Assembly (NCBI GenBank): GCA_003612515.1
Contig: RAZB01000001.1
Span: forward strand, 531,265-595,264
Length of the DNA: 64,000 bases
Direction: 5' to 3'
DNA from: a bacterium D16-34
GTDB taxonomy: Bacteria > Actinomycetota > Coriobacteriia > Coriobacteriales > Eggerthellaceae
The notes below the pieces were generated by a model, which was not told the origin of the DNA, did no database searches, and saw only the letters and a list, made by a program, of their open reading frames with translations. The translations under genes were made by a program, and so were the position numbers. Below are positions 9,788 to 18,545 of the stretch, piece after piece (positions within the stretch are counted from its first letter, which is position 1; every line of letters starts with the position of its first letter).

Positions 9788-11218
9788 ATGTCCGCGCGCG
9801 AAGCGAGTGCACAAACGCACTCTCATTCATATTTCCATCTGATCGGATTTAGTTTTTGGCAAGCTTGGTGGTTGCTTGCTATGAATACGAGCGTCATTAT
9901 TCCGCAAGAGCCGCACATGGAACCGTTTGTGAATCCGGTTTTCGCCATAACGGTTTTTACGACGCTTGGGTATTTAGCTATAGCGCTCATCGGCATGAGG
10001 TTCGGAACGTTTAGCACGCAAAGGAGAAGCTATATTGCAGCCGCGCTTTGTGCTTCTTTTGGCTCAATTGGCTTGAGTTTGTTTCCCATGATTGGCGCCG
10101 GTGTGGGTGTGTCGGGGCTGTTTTATCTGAGCTCTTTGGCGTTTTCGGTAGGCAATGCGTTGCTGCTGATCATGTGGGGTGAGCTGTGGTCAACGTGGGC
10201 ATCGGGTCGCGTTGGCACGTGTCTAATTGCGTCATACACCTTCGCTTTTGTGCTGTACTTGGCAATTACCGCACTTCCCGGCTTGCTCGCATCGGTCATC
10301 TCGTGCTTGCTGCCGGTTGCTTCTGTGGTGGCGCTTTACCAGGCACGACACGAAGAGCGCCGCTTGGCTTCGCAGGTCGAATACGTCACAGAATCAATCT
10401 CGGCTTGGAAAGTTATTGTGGCTGCTGGCGCAATCGGTTTGATACATGGATTTGTGCAATGCGCAATCAAGGTGGCCAATTTCGACGAACAGTTGCTGCA
10501 TTTTTCGCAAGTTGTCTCAGCGCTGGTCTTGCTGGCCATACTCATCTATTTATTGGCGAAGCAACCAGCCACAGCGTCCATCACATTTTACAAACCTATT
10601 GTGCCGCTTTTTATCGCGGGTATGGTATTGATGGTCGTTTTGCCTTTTCAGTGGGGGTTTGTCGGCAACGGACTGGCGATTTCTGCCGTATTTTGTGTGG
10701 ACATGTTGGTGATGTTGGTTTCTACCGATTATGCATTTCGCACGCGCAAACCGGTTGCTGTGTGTTTTGGTTTTTCGCTTTTGGCCATGCGGACGGGCAC
10801 CACGTGTGCGCTCGCTTTGGTTGGCGCGTTGGAAGTATCGAACTTATTTAGCGAAGAGGTATTTTCAAACACGCTTTTGTTGTTTTGCATCGGTATTGCT
10901 TTTATCGGATCCTTTGTGTTTACCTCGGCCGATCTTTCGAAGTTGTATCGAGCAAAACCAACAGGCAATGTGAGCGCCGATTCTGCCGTGCATGTTGAGT
11001 CTGTCGCGCAGGCATGCGGGCTGACTCCGCGCGAAACTGAGGTATTGGCGCTGCTGGCTGCCGGTCGCAGCGTGCCCTATATTGCGAGCGATCTTTGCAT
11101 AGCAGAGAGCACGGTAAAGCATCATACTTCCAGTATTTATCGAAAAATAGGCGTCTCGGACAAACAGAGTCTCATTGACGTCATTATGCAAGGCGCTGTT
11201 GGGAAGGGTGCTTGGTAA
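9788..11218 (+). CDS. Polytopic membrane LuxR-type transcriptional regulator
   Basis: 476 residues. The first roughly 400 are very hydrophobic, with about twelve predicted helices in an MFS-like arrangement. The last 65 or so are a LuxR/NarL helix-turn-helix: GLTPRETEVLALLAAGR, then a recognition helix region ESTVKHHTSSIYRKIGV. Membrane one-component regulators of this kind are frequent in Eggerthellaceae and usually flank a reductase gene. The divergent flavoprotein at 7880-9574 is the obvious target. AGGAGGG at 9777 supports the ATG start. It has the same architecture as the gene at 52535-54100. The sensed ligand is unknown; the substrate of the paired enzyme is the natural guess. Confidence 0.9.
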   Translation: MSAREASAQTHSHSYFHLIGFSFWQAWWLLAMNTSVIIPQEPHMEPFVNPVFAITVFTTLGYLAIALIGMRFGTFSTQRRSYIAAALCASFGSIGLSLFPMIGAGVGVSGLFYLSSLAFSVGNALLLIMWGELWSTWASGRVGTCLIASYTFAFVLYLAITALPGLLASVISCLLPVASVVALYQARHEERRLASQVEYVTESISAWKVIVAAGAIGLIHGFVQCAIKVANFDEQLLHFSQVVSALVLLAILIYLLAKQPATASITFYKPIVPLFIAGMVLMVVLPFQWGFVGNGLAISAVFCVDMLVMLVSTDYAFRTRKPVAVCFGFSLLAMRTGTTCALALVGALEVSNLFSEEVFSNTLLLFCIGIAFIGSFVFTSADLSKLYRAKPTGNVSADSAVHVESVAQACGLTPRETEVLALLAAGRSVPYIASDLCIAESTVKHHTSSIYRKIGVSDKQSLIDVIMQGAVGKGAW

Positions 11219-11242
11219 TAGGGTCGGGCAAGCATGGGGCTC

Positions 11243-11313
11243 TTTTCTCGTGGGCGAACCCCCAGTCGGCTTCCCCGGCAGGCTTTCCTCGTGGGCGAAT
11301 CCCCAGCCGCTTC
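11243..11313. repeat. Two imperfect ~30-bp direct repeats after the LuxR gene
   Basis: The segments 11243-11273 and 11284-11313 share the core CTCGTGGGCGAA[CT]CCCCAG followed by CGGCTTC or CCGCTTC. They begin 25 bp after the LuxR stop codon. Both are GC-rich against the local background. Confidence 0.7.
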
Positions 11314-11420
11314 AACCTCAGCCAACCGTGCACGTAATTCTTAATATTTACTGAGAAGTATCGTTTCAACTAAGCAATGCAGGTATGATGAAATCCGTCG
11401 ATTATTCGGAGAGGATTTCC

Positions 11421-12092
11421 ATGCGTGTCTTGCTGGTTGAAGACGACCAAGCTATCGTGAATGCACTCAGTATGCTGTTGCAAAATGAAGGATACAGCGT
11501 TTCGACATGTGACGCTCAAACGCAAGCATGCGAACTGTTAACCAAGCAAGCATTTGATATCGCACTGCTTGACGTGACACTTGCTCAAGGCAATGGCTTT
11601 GCGGTCTGCGCGGCGGCAAAGCAAGTGGCACCAGATATGCCCGTTATATTCTTGACAGCCTCCGATGACGAATATTCCACCGTGGCCGGACTGGACATGG
11701 GGGCGGTCGATTACATTTCTAAGCCTTTCAGAACCCAAGAGTTGCTTTCGCGCATGCGTGTGGCACTACGTCATGCCGGGCGTTCTGAGTCCATATTTGC
11801 GGTTTCTGACCTTCGTTTAGATACAGCAGCTGCGCAGGTCACAAAAGGAGGAGTTGAGCTGTACCTCTCTGCGCTTGAGTATAAGCTGCTGCTGTATTTC
11901 CTTCAGCATAAGGGCCAGCTGATCACGCGCGAAAATCTGCGAGATGCCATCTGGGATACAGCGGGCGAATATGTTTCAGACAATGCGCTTAATGTATACA
12001 TCAAGCGTCTTCGTGAGAAAATTGAGACCAACCCGGCGAAGCCGTCAATTATTTTGACGGTACGTGGTTTAGGTTATAAAGTTGGCGAATAG
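11421..12092 (+). CDS. OmpR/PhoB-family response regulator
   Basis: 223 residues. The start at 11421 follows GGAGAGG with six-base spacing; earlier in-frame ATGs lack a ribosome site. The receiver domain has acidic pocket E7/D8/D9, phosphoacceptor D51, T79 and K101. From about residue 125 there is a winged-helix domain ending IILTVRGLGYKVGE, typical of the OmpR/PhoB class. It is followed by a histidine kinase and an ABC transporter on the same strand, so it probably controls transporter expression in a BceR-like circuit. Confidence 0.93.
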   Translation: MRVLLVEDDQAIVNALSMLLQNEGYSVSTCDAQTQACELLTKQAFDIALLDVTLAQGNGFAVCAAAKQVAPDMPVIFLTASDDEYSTVAGLDMGAVDYISKPFRTQELLSRMRVALRHAGRSESIFAVSDLRLDTAAAQVTKGGVELYLSALEYKLLLYFLQHKGQLITRENLRDAIWDTAGEYVSDNALNVYIKRLREKIETNPAKPSIILTVRGLGYKVGE

Positions 12093-12140
12093 CGCGTCAA
12101 CTAGTGTGATAAATTTTGCGAATAACAGCGTTGAAACTAA

Positions 12141-12201
12141 GGTTATAGGACAAAACTAAGATATCAATAAAGGCGCCACGTATGCAGGCGCTCGATTTTA
12201 G
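12141..12201 (+). promoter_or_regulatory. Recurring GGTTATAGGACAAAA motif plus small hairpin ahead of the kinase gene
   Basis: The 15-mer GGTTATAGGACAAAA at 12141-12155 occurs again exactly at 63861-63875. In both places a hairpin follows with TGCAGG at or in its loop, ahead of a T-rich tract; here the stem is GGCGCC / GGCGCT at 12172-12192. It lies between the regulator and kinase genes and could be an attenuator. Function unproven. Confidence 0.4.
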
Positions 12202-12209
12202 TAGGGGGC

Positions 12210-13265
12210 ATGGTGGGTTCTTGGGATTCATTTGTACGGCAGTGCGTCATGCTTGTGTGCATTATGGCTGCATGTGTTGTCGGTTCGTGGATTGCGGTCT
12301 CATCGTCAGCCGCATTAAGCTGTGCTGTGTGCGGAATCTGTGCGGTAGGGTTTTTTGTGGCGGTATCTTTGTATCGACACCAACAGGTGTCTCGCCTTGC
12401 GCTTGAAATTGATGAGGTGTTGCACGGATCGTCGCGTGTGAGTTTTACCAACTGCCGAGAAGGTGATATTGCTGTTTTGTCTAACGAGCTGGGCAAAATG
12501 CTCGATAGGCTCAGGAGAACTTCAGAGCAGCTTGCAGAAGAGCGCAATGCCTTATCAGACGCTCTAGCTGATATCTCGCATCAAATTCGCACGCCGCTTA
12601 CGGCCATGACGCTTATGTTGCCGCAAATTGAAATGGCACATGATATGCGCGAGCGCAAAGTGGCTTTGCGTCAGTTAGAAACACAGGTAGATCGTGTATC
12701 GTGGCTGGTAACTACGCTGTTGAAACTTGCGAAAGTTGATGCGGGGGCTTTGCAGGTTGAGCATCAAAGTGTGTGCGTCGAAGAGGTAATTACTCGGGCG
12801 GTAAGCCCGCTTGCAACCGCACTTGATATTCGCGATATCGCCCTTGTAACGAGCGGGAATATGTCTGCTGTATATGAAGGAGATGCGCGTTGGAGCGCTG
12901 AAGCACTGGAAAACATTATCAAGAATTGCATGGAGCATACACCTGTTGGTGGCTCAATTGAGGTTGAGGTTCGCGCCGATACTTTGGAAACTAAGATGAT
13001 CGTGCGCGATAGCGGAAAAGGCATCTCCTCGCAGGATTTACCGCACTTGTTCGAACGATTCTACCGAGGGCAGCACGCAACGAACGATCATGCGGGCTTT
13101 GGCGTGGGTTTGTCCTTGGCTTTTTCGCTCATCTCTGCACAAGGCGGCTCGTTGCGAGCCTACAACATGCAAGACGAACGGGAGGCGGAAGGGCTTTCCG
13201 CCGCTGGTGGTAAAAGGGAACACGGCGCGTGTTTCGAGATTACGTTTCCCCAGATGATCGTCTAA
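12210..13265 (+). CDS. Intramembrane-sensing-type histidine kinase
   Basis: 351 residues. Two transmembrane helices (about 9-31 and 34-55) are joined by only a few residues, so there is almost no external sensor domain. This is the layout of kinases that take their signal from a partner ABC transporter. A HAMP-like linker and coiled coil lead to the H-box with H124 in ISHQIRTPLTAM. The ATPase domain has an N-box (N235/N239), DSGKGI (267-272) and GFGVGLSL (296-303). The start ATG has a GGGGG tract very close; the next GTG (12213) is also possible. It works with the regulator upstream and the transporter downstream. Confidence 0.9.
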   Translation: MVGSWDSFVRQCVMLVCIMAACVVGSWIAVSSSAALSCAVCGICAVGFFVAVSLYRHQQVSRLALEIDEVLHGSSRVSFTNCREGDIAVLSNELGKMLDRLRRTSEQLAEERNALSDALADISHQIRTPLTAMTLMLPQIEMAHDMRERKVALRQLETQVDRVSWLVTTLLKLAKVDAGALQVEHQSVCVEEVITRAVSPLATALDIRDIALVTSGNMSAVYEGDARWSAEALENIIKNCMEHTPVGGSIEVEVRADTLETKMIVRDSGKGISSQDLPHLFERFYRGQHATNDHAGFGVGLSLAFSLISAQGGSLRAYNMQDEREAEGLSAAGGKREHGACFEITFPQMIV

Positions 13266-13402
13266 AACAACACCGAAGCTTGTAACGTTTGGTGGGTTTG
13301 TGTCATGTTAAATTACAAAACCGTAATGTGCGCGTTATGGCCTGTTAAGTGGCACCAGTCATACTCATGGCAGACCTGTAAAAGGAGAAGAAAGGTTTTG
13401 GC

Positions 13403-14083
13403 ATGGACATTTTGACAGTCAGCCATCTCAGCAAAATTTATGGCAAAGGAGAGACAGCAACACGCGCACTTGACGATGTCTCCTTTTCAATTACAGAGGG
13501 CGAATTTGTTGCCATTGTTGGCTCGTCGGGATCAGGTAAATCGACACTCTTGCATTTGATGGGCGGGGTGGATCGGCCAACTTCAGGTAAAGTGCTTTTG
13601 AACGGGCAAGACGTCTATGCGCGAAGTGACGAAGAGCTCGCAGTGTTTCGTCGTCGCGAAGTGGGGCTGGTGTATCAGTTCTATAACCTGGTGCCGGTTC
13701 TCAATGTGGTAGAAAACATGACGCTTCCTGTTGCGCTTGATGGGCGAGCCATCAATCAAGATCGTTTGGCCGGATTGCTCGATAAGCTGGGTCTTTGCGG
13801 CAAAGAAAGCCATTTGCCGAGTCAGCTTTCAGGAGGTCAGCAACAACGCGTGGCCATTGGTCGTGCTCTCATGAATGCCCCAGCGGTCGTGTTGGCAGAT
13901 GAGCCGACCGGCAATCTGGACACGCATAATTCACGTGACATTTTGAAGTTGCTACAAGATTCAAATCGCGATTTCGGTCAAACGCTCGTCATGATTACCC
14001 ATGACGAAACTATCGCACGAGCAGCTGATCGCATTATTGCCATTGAGGACGGTCGGGTCGTTCGCGACGAAAGGATTCGCTGA
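13403..14083 (+). CDS. ABC transporter ATPase (MacB/LolD/BceA-type)
   Basis: 226 residues, full length for the family. It has Walker A GSSGSGKST (40-48), Q-loop YQFYNLVP, signature LSGGQQQR (142-149), Walker B VVLADEP (162-168) and switch His in ITHDE. AAAGGAG precedes the ATG. Its stop codon overlaps the permease start by one base (TGATG), so the two are translationally coupled. It powers an FtsX-type permease, for peptide or lipoprotein handling or antimicrobial detoxification rather than small-nutrient uptake. Confidence 0.95.
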   Translation: MDILTVSHLSKIYGKGETATRALDDVSFSITEGEFVAIVGSSGSGKSTLLHLMGGVDRPTSGKVLLNGQDVYARSDEELAVFRRREVGLVYQFYNLVPVLNVVENMTLPVALDGRAINQDRLAGLLDKLGLCGKESHLPSQLSGGQQQRVAIGRALMNAPAVVLADEPTGNLDTHNSRDILKLLQDSNRDFGQTLVMITHDETIARAADRIIAIEDGRVVRDERIR

Positions 14084-17000
14084 TGAGTGCCATAGCCAAT
14101 TATACGTGGCGCTCACTTGGTGCAAATCGTGTTCGAACTGCAGTCACCATTGCGGGCGTTGCGCTTGCAGCTGCGCTTTTAACTGCAGTTTTAGGCACCT
14201 ATACGTCACTGAATCATTATCTTTATCAAACCGAAGAAGAACTCTCGGGAACATGGATGTCATCAGTTGAGCTTGATCCAGATAGCGAACCTGGCGAAGG
14301 AGCTGTAGCAGCTGATGTGCTGAGTGAGGTTCAGGCAGCCTCAAACGTGAGCGGTGTTGCCACGGTGCAAGAGGTTGGCTTTGCTGCTTTGAGTGACAAG
14401 CAGCAGGACTACCTCGGTAACTATGCAGCCATCATGTCGTTTACTGGTGAATTAGAAAGCTTGTGCGCCGTTAAGCCATGCGAAGGAGAAGTGCCTGATC
14501 AACCTGGTGAAATTCTTCTGCCTGAATCGTGGAAAACCAGGGAGGGCACATCTCTTGGAGATTCGATTACCTTTGATGTTGGTCAGCGCGAATTGATCAT
14601 GCCAGAGGGCGAAGAAGATCAAACGGTAACTGAGGAGTCGGTAGATCTCCCACGCGTGTCAGAAATTGATTCTGATGGCGATGTGACTACCACCGTATAT
14701 AAACCAGGCATGATTTTGCATGCCCACGATGCTTTTAATTCTTCTGCCGAAGGAGGCATTTATGACGAGCAGATTATTAACGCTCAAAAGCGAAGCTATA
14801 CGGTAGTTGGTTTTTATGATCGCTCTCCGTATGCAATTTCGTCTGCGGTTGGACAAACTTGTCTGGTAGTTGATAATCAGCCGGTATCTAACCCAGTGGC
14901 TGTTTATCTTTCTTTTTCAAATGTGAGCAGCCAAGATGAGGTAGAGTCGGAGACCTTAGCGCTTTTCCCTGACAGTGGCATAACGCTGCATACGGCTCTT
15001 TTGAGGTATATGGGTGTGCGTAGTGGAGGCTCAATTTGGGATACGTTTTTTGGAATTGCAAGCGTGTTAGCAGTCATTATTGTGGTGGCATGCGTATCGC
15101 TTATCTATAACGCATTCGCCATTTCGGTGGCAGAACGTTCTGGTCAGTTTGGGCTTTTAGCTTCTATTGGAGCTTCAAAGCGCCAGTTACGCAGATCCGT
15201 GCTGATGGAGGCTGGCTTTGTTACGGTGGTCGGTGTGCCTTTGGGGCTTTTGGTTGGCATAGGGGGATGCATGGTGACCTTTGCTATCTTAGGGCCTCAA
15301 ATTGCGAGCGTCTTGAGCATCTCTGAAGTTCCTTTTGAAGTGTATATAGAAGCATGGGCACTGCTATTTGCAGCGCTTCTCACTATGGTTACGGTGTTGG
15401 CTTCAGCATTTTTGCCGGCTTTACGTATGAGTCGGATAAGTGCGATAGATGCTATTCGACAGGCTCAAACAGGACGAGTAAGCAAACGCGGTATTACAGA
15501 TGCGCGCGTATGCGCACGACCTGGTAAAACATGGAAACACAAAGGCATTGCAGGCGCTGTTTTTGGTGTCAGTGGGCAACTTGCGCGCATTAACCATCGG
15601 CGTTCAGCATCAAAGGGACGTGCGGCTTCGTTATCTTTGGCGCTTGCGGTTGTGCTTATCATGACTTCGGGCTCGTTAAATGTGTGGCTGGGTTCTTTGG
15701 TAAATGCTGCCCAAGGAAGTGAAACCAGTGACTATGCCATTTCGGCAAGTTTCGAGGACCGACGGGTTGACGGACAGCTTATGGACGAATATGGGCGTGC
15801 CTATAAAAGTCTTGCCAGCGTTGAAGGGGTTGTCGGTCAGGGTTGGAATGCGCAGGTCGCCTTACCAGCGCTTTTGCCCGAACAGATGGTAGGCGCAAGC
15901 CTTACCGATGGCTCTGTTTTCGCCGTAGCGGGAGAGTATAGCCCTGGCGTGATCGGATGTGTTGCTTCCGTTGATTTTTTGGATGACGAAACATTCGACA
16001 CTTATGTGACAGATCTTGGTCTTGATCCAGCTCAGTTTGACAGCGTAACTACAACTTCAGCGCCTGCCGTTGCAATTTCGCAAGGATATGGCAATAACGG
16101 TTCGGTTTATCAGTTGCTTACAATGCTGACTTCAACCGGCACCGTGCAATTGGCGGTAAGTGCGCAAGAAGGTGATACAACCACCAGTAATATTGCGGTT
16201 TTGGGTGAGGAAGAACGGAGATACTTGCAGCAGGGTGAAGGCGGCTCGGCTTATCCCGACACGCAAAGTGAATCCGCCTCTGATGGTAACGGAGGAACAG
16301 ATACGGTTGTGTTTGCGCCCTACTACTTTGACGATCACGATTCGCAAGTATTCCTAGATCCTGTACAAACCACCTATTCGTTTGTAGATATTAATGTAGT
16401 GGCATTGGCTGAACAGGCGCCTGAAACTATCGGTCAGGGCTCAGGGGTTGTGCTTATCATGCCGGCATCAGCGGCAGCAACACTTGATTGTAAGGGCGCC
16501 AACCCTTATTTCCGAGCTGCATTAAATCTAAGCCCCGATACCCAGTTGAGTGCCGACGAGGTTGCCGAAGCACTTGAAGATCAGATGGAGGCGGCGTTTG
16601 CTGAACTTGCCAAGAAAACTAACCCGAGCTTTTATACTATTTCAAATCTCGCGGAAGAGATGAAATCCGTTACGCTTGTTGCAACAATTGTTAACGTGTT
16701 TTGCCTGCTCTTCGCCATAATTTTAGCTCTTATTGCACTTGCTAATGTGTTTAACACCATCACCAACGGACTCATTTTGCGACGTCGCGAATTCGCCGTC
16801 ATGAAATCAGTGGGACTTTCTGCAAAACAATTCCGTCGAATGATCGTATGCGAATGCGTAGGGTATGGTTTACGTGGTCTTATTCCTGGAGCACTCGTTT
16901 CAATAATTGTTTCGATGTTTTTGTATGCAGCGGTGGCACAGTCGCTCAGTGGAATGACATTCAGCATTCCGTGGCTATACGTCTTGCTTGCAATTGGCAT

Positions 17001-17094
17001 GGTGAGCGTGGCTATGGCGTTGTCGGTAGCGTATGGTATGAGCAGATGCAAAGCTGACAACATTGTTGAGGCGCTTCGGCGCGAGACTCAGTAA
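14083..17094 (+). CDS. FtsX-like ABC transporter permease, two large outer domains
   Basis: 1003 residues. Helix 1 (about 15-38) is followed by a roughly 280-residue outer domain. Three helices around 325-450 carry an FtsX signature (SVAERSGQFGLLASIGASKRQL region). A second single helix near 515-540 precedes another roughly 310-residue outer domain, and three final helices contain the matching RRREFAVMKSVGLSAKQF region. The protein is thus an internal duplication of the FtsX/MacB half-unit. It pairs with the ATPase it overlaps. Together with the upstream two-component system this resembles Bce-type modules, although BceB has a single large outer domain. Substrate unknown. Confidence 0.92.
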   Translation: MSAIANYTWRSLGANRVRTAVTIAGVALAAALLTAVLGTYTSLNHYLYQTEEELSGTWMSSVELDPDSEPGEGAVAADVLSEVQAASNVSGVATVQEVGFAALSDKQQDYLGNYAAIMSFTGELESLCAVKPCEGEVPDQPGEILLPESWKTREGTSLGDSITFDVGQRELIMPEGEEDQTVTEESVDLPRVSEIDSDGDVTTTVYKPGMILHAHDAFNSSAEGGIYDEQIINAQKRSYTVVGFYDRSPYAISSAVGQTCLVVDNQPVSNPVAVYLSFSNVSSQDEVESETLALFPDSGITLHTALLRYMGVRSGGSIWDTFFGIASVLAVIIVVACVSLIYNAFAISVAERSGQFGLLASIGASKRQLRRSVLMEAGFVTVVGVPLGLLVGIGGCMVTFAILGPQIASVLSISEVPFEVYIEAWALLFAALLTMVTVLASAFLPALRMSRISAIDAIRQAQTGRVSKRGITDARVCARPGKTWKHKGIAGAVFGVSGQLARINHRRSASKGRAASLSLALAVVLIMTSGSLNVWLGSLVNAAQGSETSDYAISASFEDRRVDGQLMDEYGRAYKSLASVEGVVGQGWNAQVALPALLPEQMVGASLTDGSVFAVAGEYSPGVIGCVASVDFLDDETFDTYVTDLGLDPAQFDSVTTTSAPAVAISQGYGNNGSVYQLLTMLTSTGTVQLAVSAQEGDTTTSNIAVLGEEERRYLQQGEGGSAYPDTQSESASDGNGGTDTVVFAPYYFDDHDSQVFLDPVQTTYSFVDINVVALAEQAPETIGQGSGVVLIMPASAAATLDCKGANPYFRAALNLSPDTQLSADEVAEALEDQMEAAFAELAKKTNPSFYTISNLAEEMKSVTLVATIVNVFCLLFAIILALIALANVFNTITNGLILRRREFAVMKSVGLSAKQFRRMIVCECVGYGLRGLIPGALVSIIVSMFLYAAVAQSLSGMTFSIPWLYVLLAIGMVSVAMALSVAYGMSRCKADNIVEALRRETQ

Positions 17095-17195
17095 CCTTTG
17101 ACGTGAAGCCCGACGACTATAAGACAGAGGTGTTGTCAGACATAAGCCAATAAAGAGAAGCAACATAATTTGCGTGTATGCGTGAAGGAGGGAAC

Positions 17196-18386
17196 ATGAA
17201 AGCTCGAATTATACTGTGCTGTTTCCTCCTTCTTTTTGTAAACCAAGGCCTGACCGCAACATCGTTTAACGTCTTTCAAACCTATATCGTGCAAATACCT
17301 GGTGTTGGCGATATCGGTGGCTCAACGATGTTGACTGTGCGCACCTTCGTATCACTTCTTGCCATCTTTTTTGTGAGCGGATTTTATAAGCGCGTATCAC
17401 TGAGGGTGGGCTCAACACTTGCGATGTTGTTTACGGCTACGGGATTTTTTATATATGCTTTCGCGAATAGTCTCGGCATGCTTTGTTTAGGCAGCGTATT
17501 TACCGGTATTGGCTATGGCTTTGGCAGCATGGTTGTCATCACGATGATCATTGGAAACTGGTTTCGAGGGCACCTTGGAACAATGGTGGGAATAGCTGGC
17601 ATGGGAACAGGTGTTGCCTCTATGGTTATGCCTGTTGTGGTTGCTGCGGTGATTGAGGCGTCGTCGCTTTCAGCTGCATTTATGCTCGAAGGAATTTTGG
17701 CGTGCGTGCTTGCGTGCGTCGTCGTAGCGCTGTTGCGATCTAAACCCGAAGATGTGGGTATGAGCATACAAACTGAGTCTGATACGTATGCGCAACGGCG
17801 AGGTCGTAAGGTGGTTATGGGCACAACAACCATCGGCACCCACGATAAGCGCCTCATGCTGATATGCATCTTTTTGCTGGGTGCGGTCTGTATTGTTGGC
17901 AACAGCTACTTTTCGGTGTTGTTGACCTCGTCAGGCATATCGCTCGGAATAGCGGCTTTGTTTACCGCCATTATGGGGCTGGCACTTACGCTGTCGAAAT
18001 TGGTCACGGGGTGGGTGTTTGACCTGATTGGCACAAAGCATGGCTCCATGGTCTTTTTCGCCCTGTTCTTTGTTGGATTGATGCTGTGTTATTTGGTAAG
18101 TAGAGCCGGAAGCGTAGACGCGCTGTTCGCCGCGCTCTTTTTGGGCGCAGGCATTGCGGTTGGAAATACCGGTGTGTCCATTTTTGCCCTTGAGCTTTCT
18201 TCGCCTTCGCAAAGGCTTAAGCTAATCAGAGACTTTCAAGTATCCTTTGCTTTTGGTGGATTCGTTTTTACCATGCTACCAGGTGTTTTGGCGAATTATA
18301 CCGGCAGCTATGGCATCACTTATTTGCTTTTTGCGGCAGCTGTGGTTGTTTGCTTGGCGATTGTTTTACACGTGTACAAGAGATGA
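17196..18386 (+). CDS. MFS transporter
   Basis: 396 residues with about twelve hydrophobic helices and a central cytoplasmic loop (RSKPEDVGMSIQ to GTHDK). The N-terminal half has FYKRVSLRVGSTLAML and GIGYGFGSMV segments, and the second half VTGWVFDLIGTKHG, the usual MFS loop motifs. It resembles the oxalate/formate antiporter-like branch, but the substrate cannot be read from sequence. AAGGAGGGAAC supports ATG 17196 over the earlier in-frame ATG. It stands 100 bp after the ABC permease and may be separately transcribed. Confidence 0.88.
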   Translation: MKARIILCCFLLLFVNQGLTATSFNVFQTYIVQIPGVGDIGGSTMLTVRTFVSLLAIFFVSGFYKRVSLRVGSTLAMLFTATGFFIYAFANSLGMLCLGSVFTGIGYGFGSMVVITMIIGNWFRGHLGTMVGIAGMGTGVASMVMPVVVAAVIEASSLSAAFMLEGILACVLACVVVALLRSKPEDVGMSIQTESDTYAQRRGRKVVMGTTTIGTHDKRLMLICIFLLGAVCIVGNSYFSVLLTSSGISLGIAALFTAIMGLALTLSKLVTGWVFDLIGTKHGSMVFFALFFVGLMLCYLVSRAGSVDALFAALFLGAGIAVGNTGVSIFALELSSPSQRLKLIRDFQVSFAFGGFVFTMLPGVLANYTGSYGITYLLFAAAVVVCLAIVLHVYKR

Positions 18387-18414
18387 GTTGATCTATAAAC
18401 TGAGGCGATGACAT

Positions 18415-18443
18415 CTGTCAGATTGCTAACTCTTTCGTATAAT
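18415..18443 (+). promoter_or_regulatory. Promoter of the PAS hybrid kinase
   Basis: CTGTCA at 18415-18420 and a perfect TATAAT at 18438-18443, separated by exactly 17 bp, lie about 100 bp upstream of the kinase ATG and after the MFS stop. Confidence 0.65.
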
Positions 18444-18545
18444 AAGGTATAAAATTTGTTCGTTGCTTGAGGGCAAAGACTAACCAATCTATCAATAGCC
18501 TAAGAAACCCAATACGCAGGTGCATGAAGCTTCGGGGGTCGTCTC

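Noticed and set aside
10186..10851. 221-codon frame inside the LuxR gene
   Set aside because: It lies fully inside a well-supported membrane protein in another frame; its Cys/His/Arg-rich text is typical of a shifted reading of hydrophobic codons.
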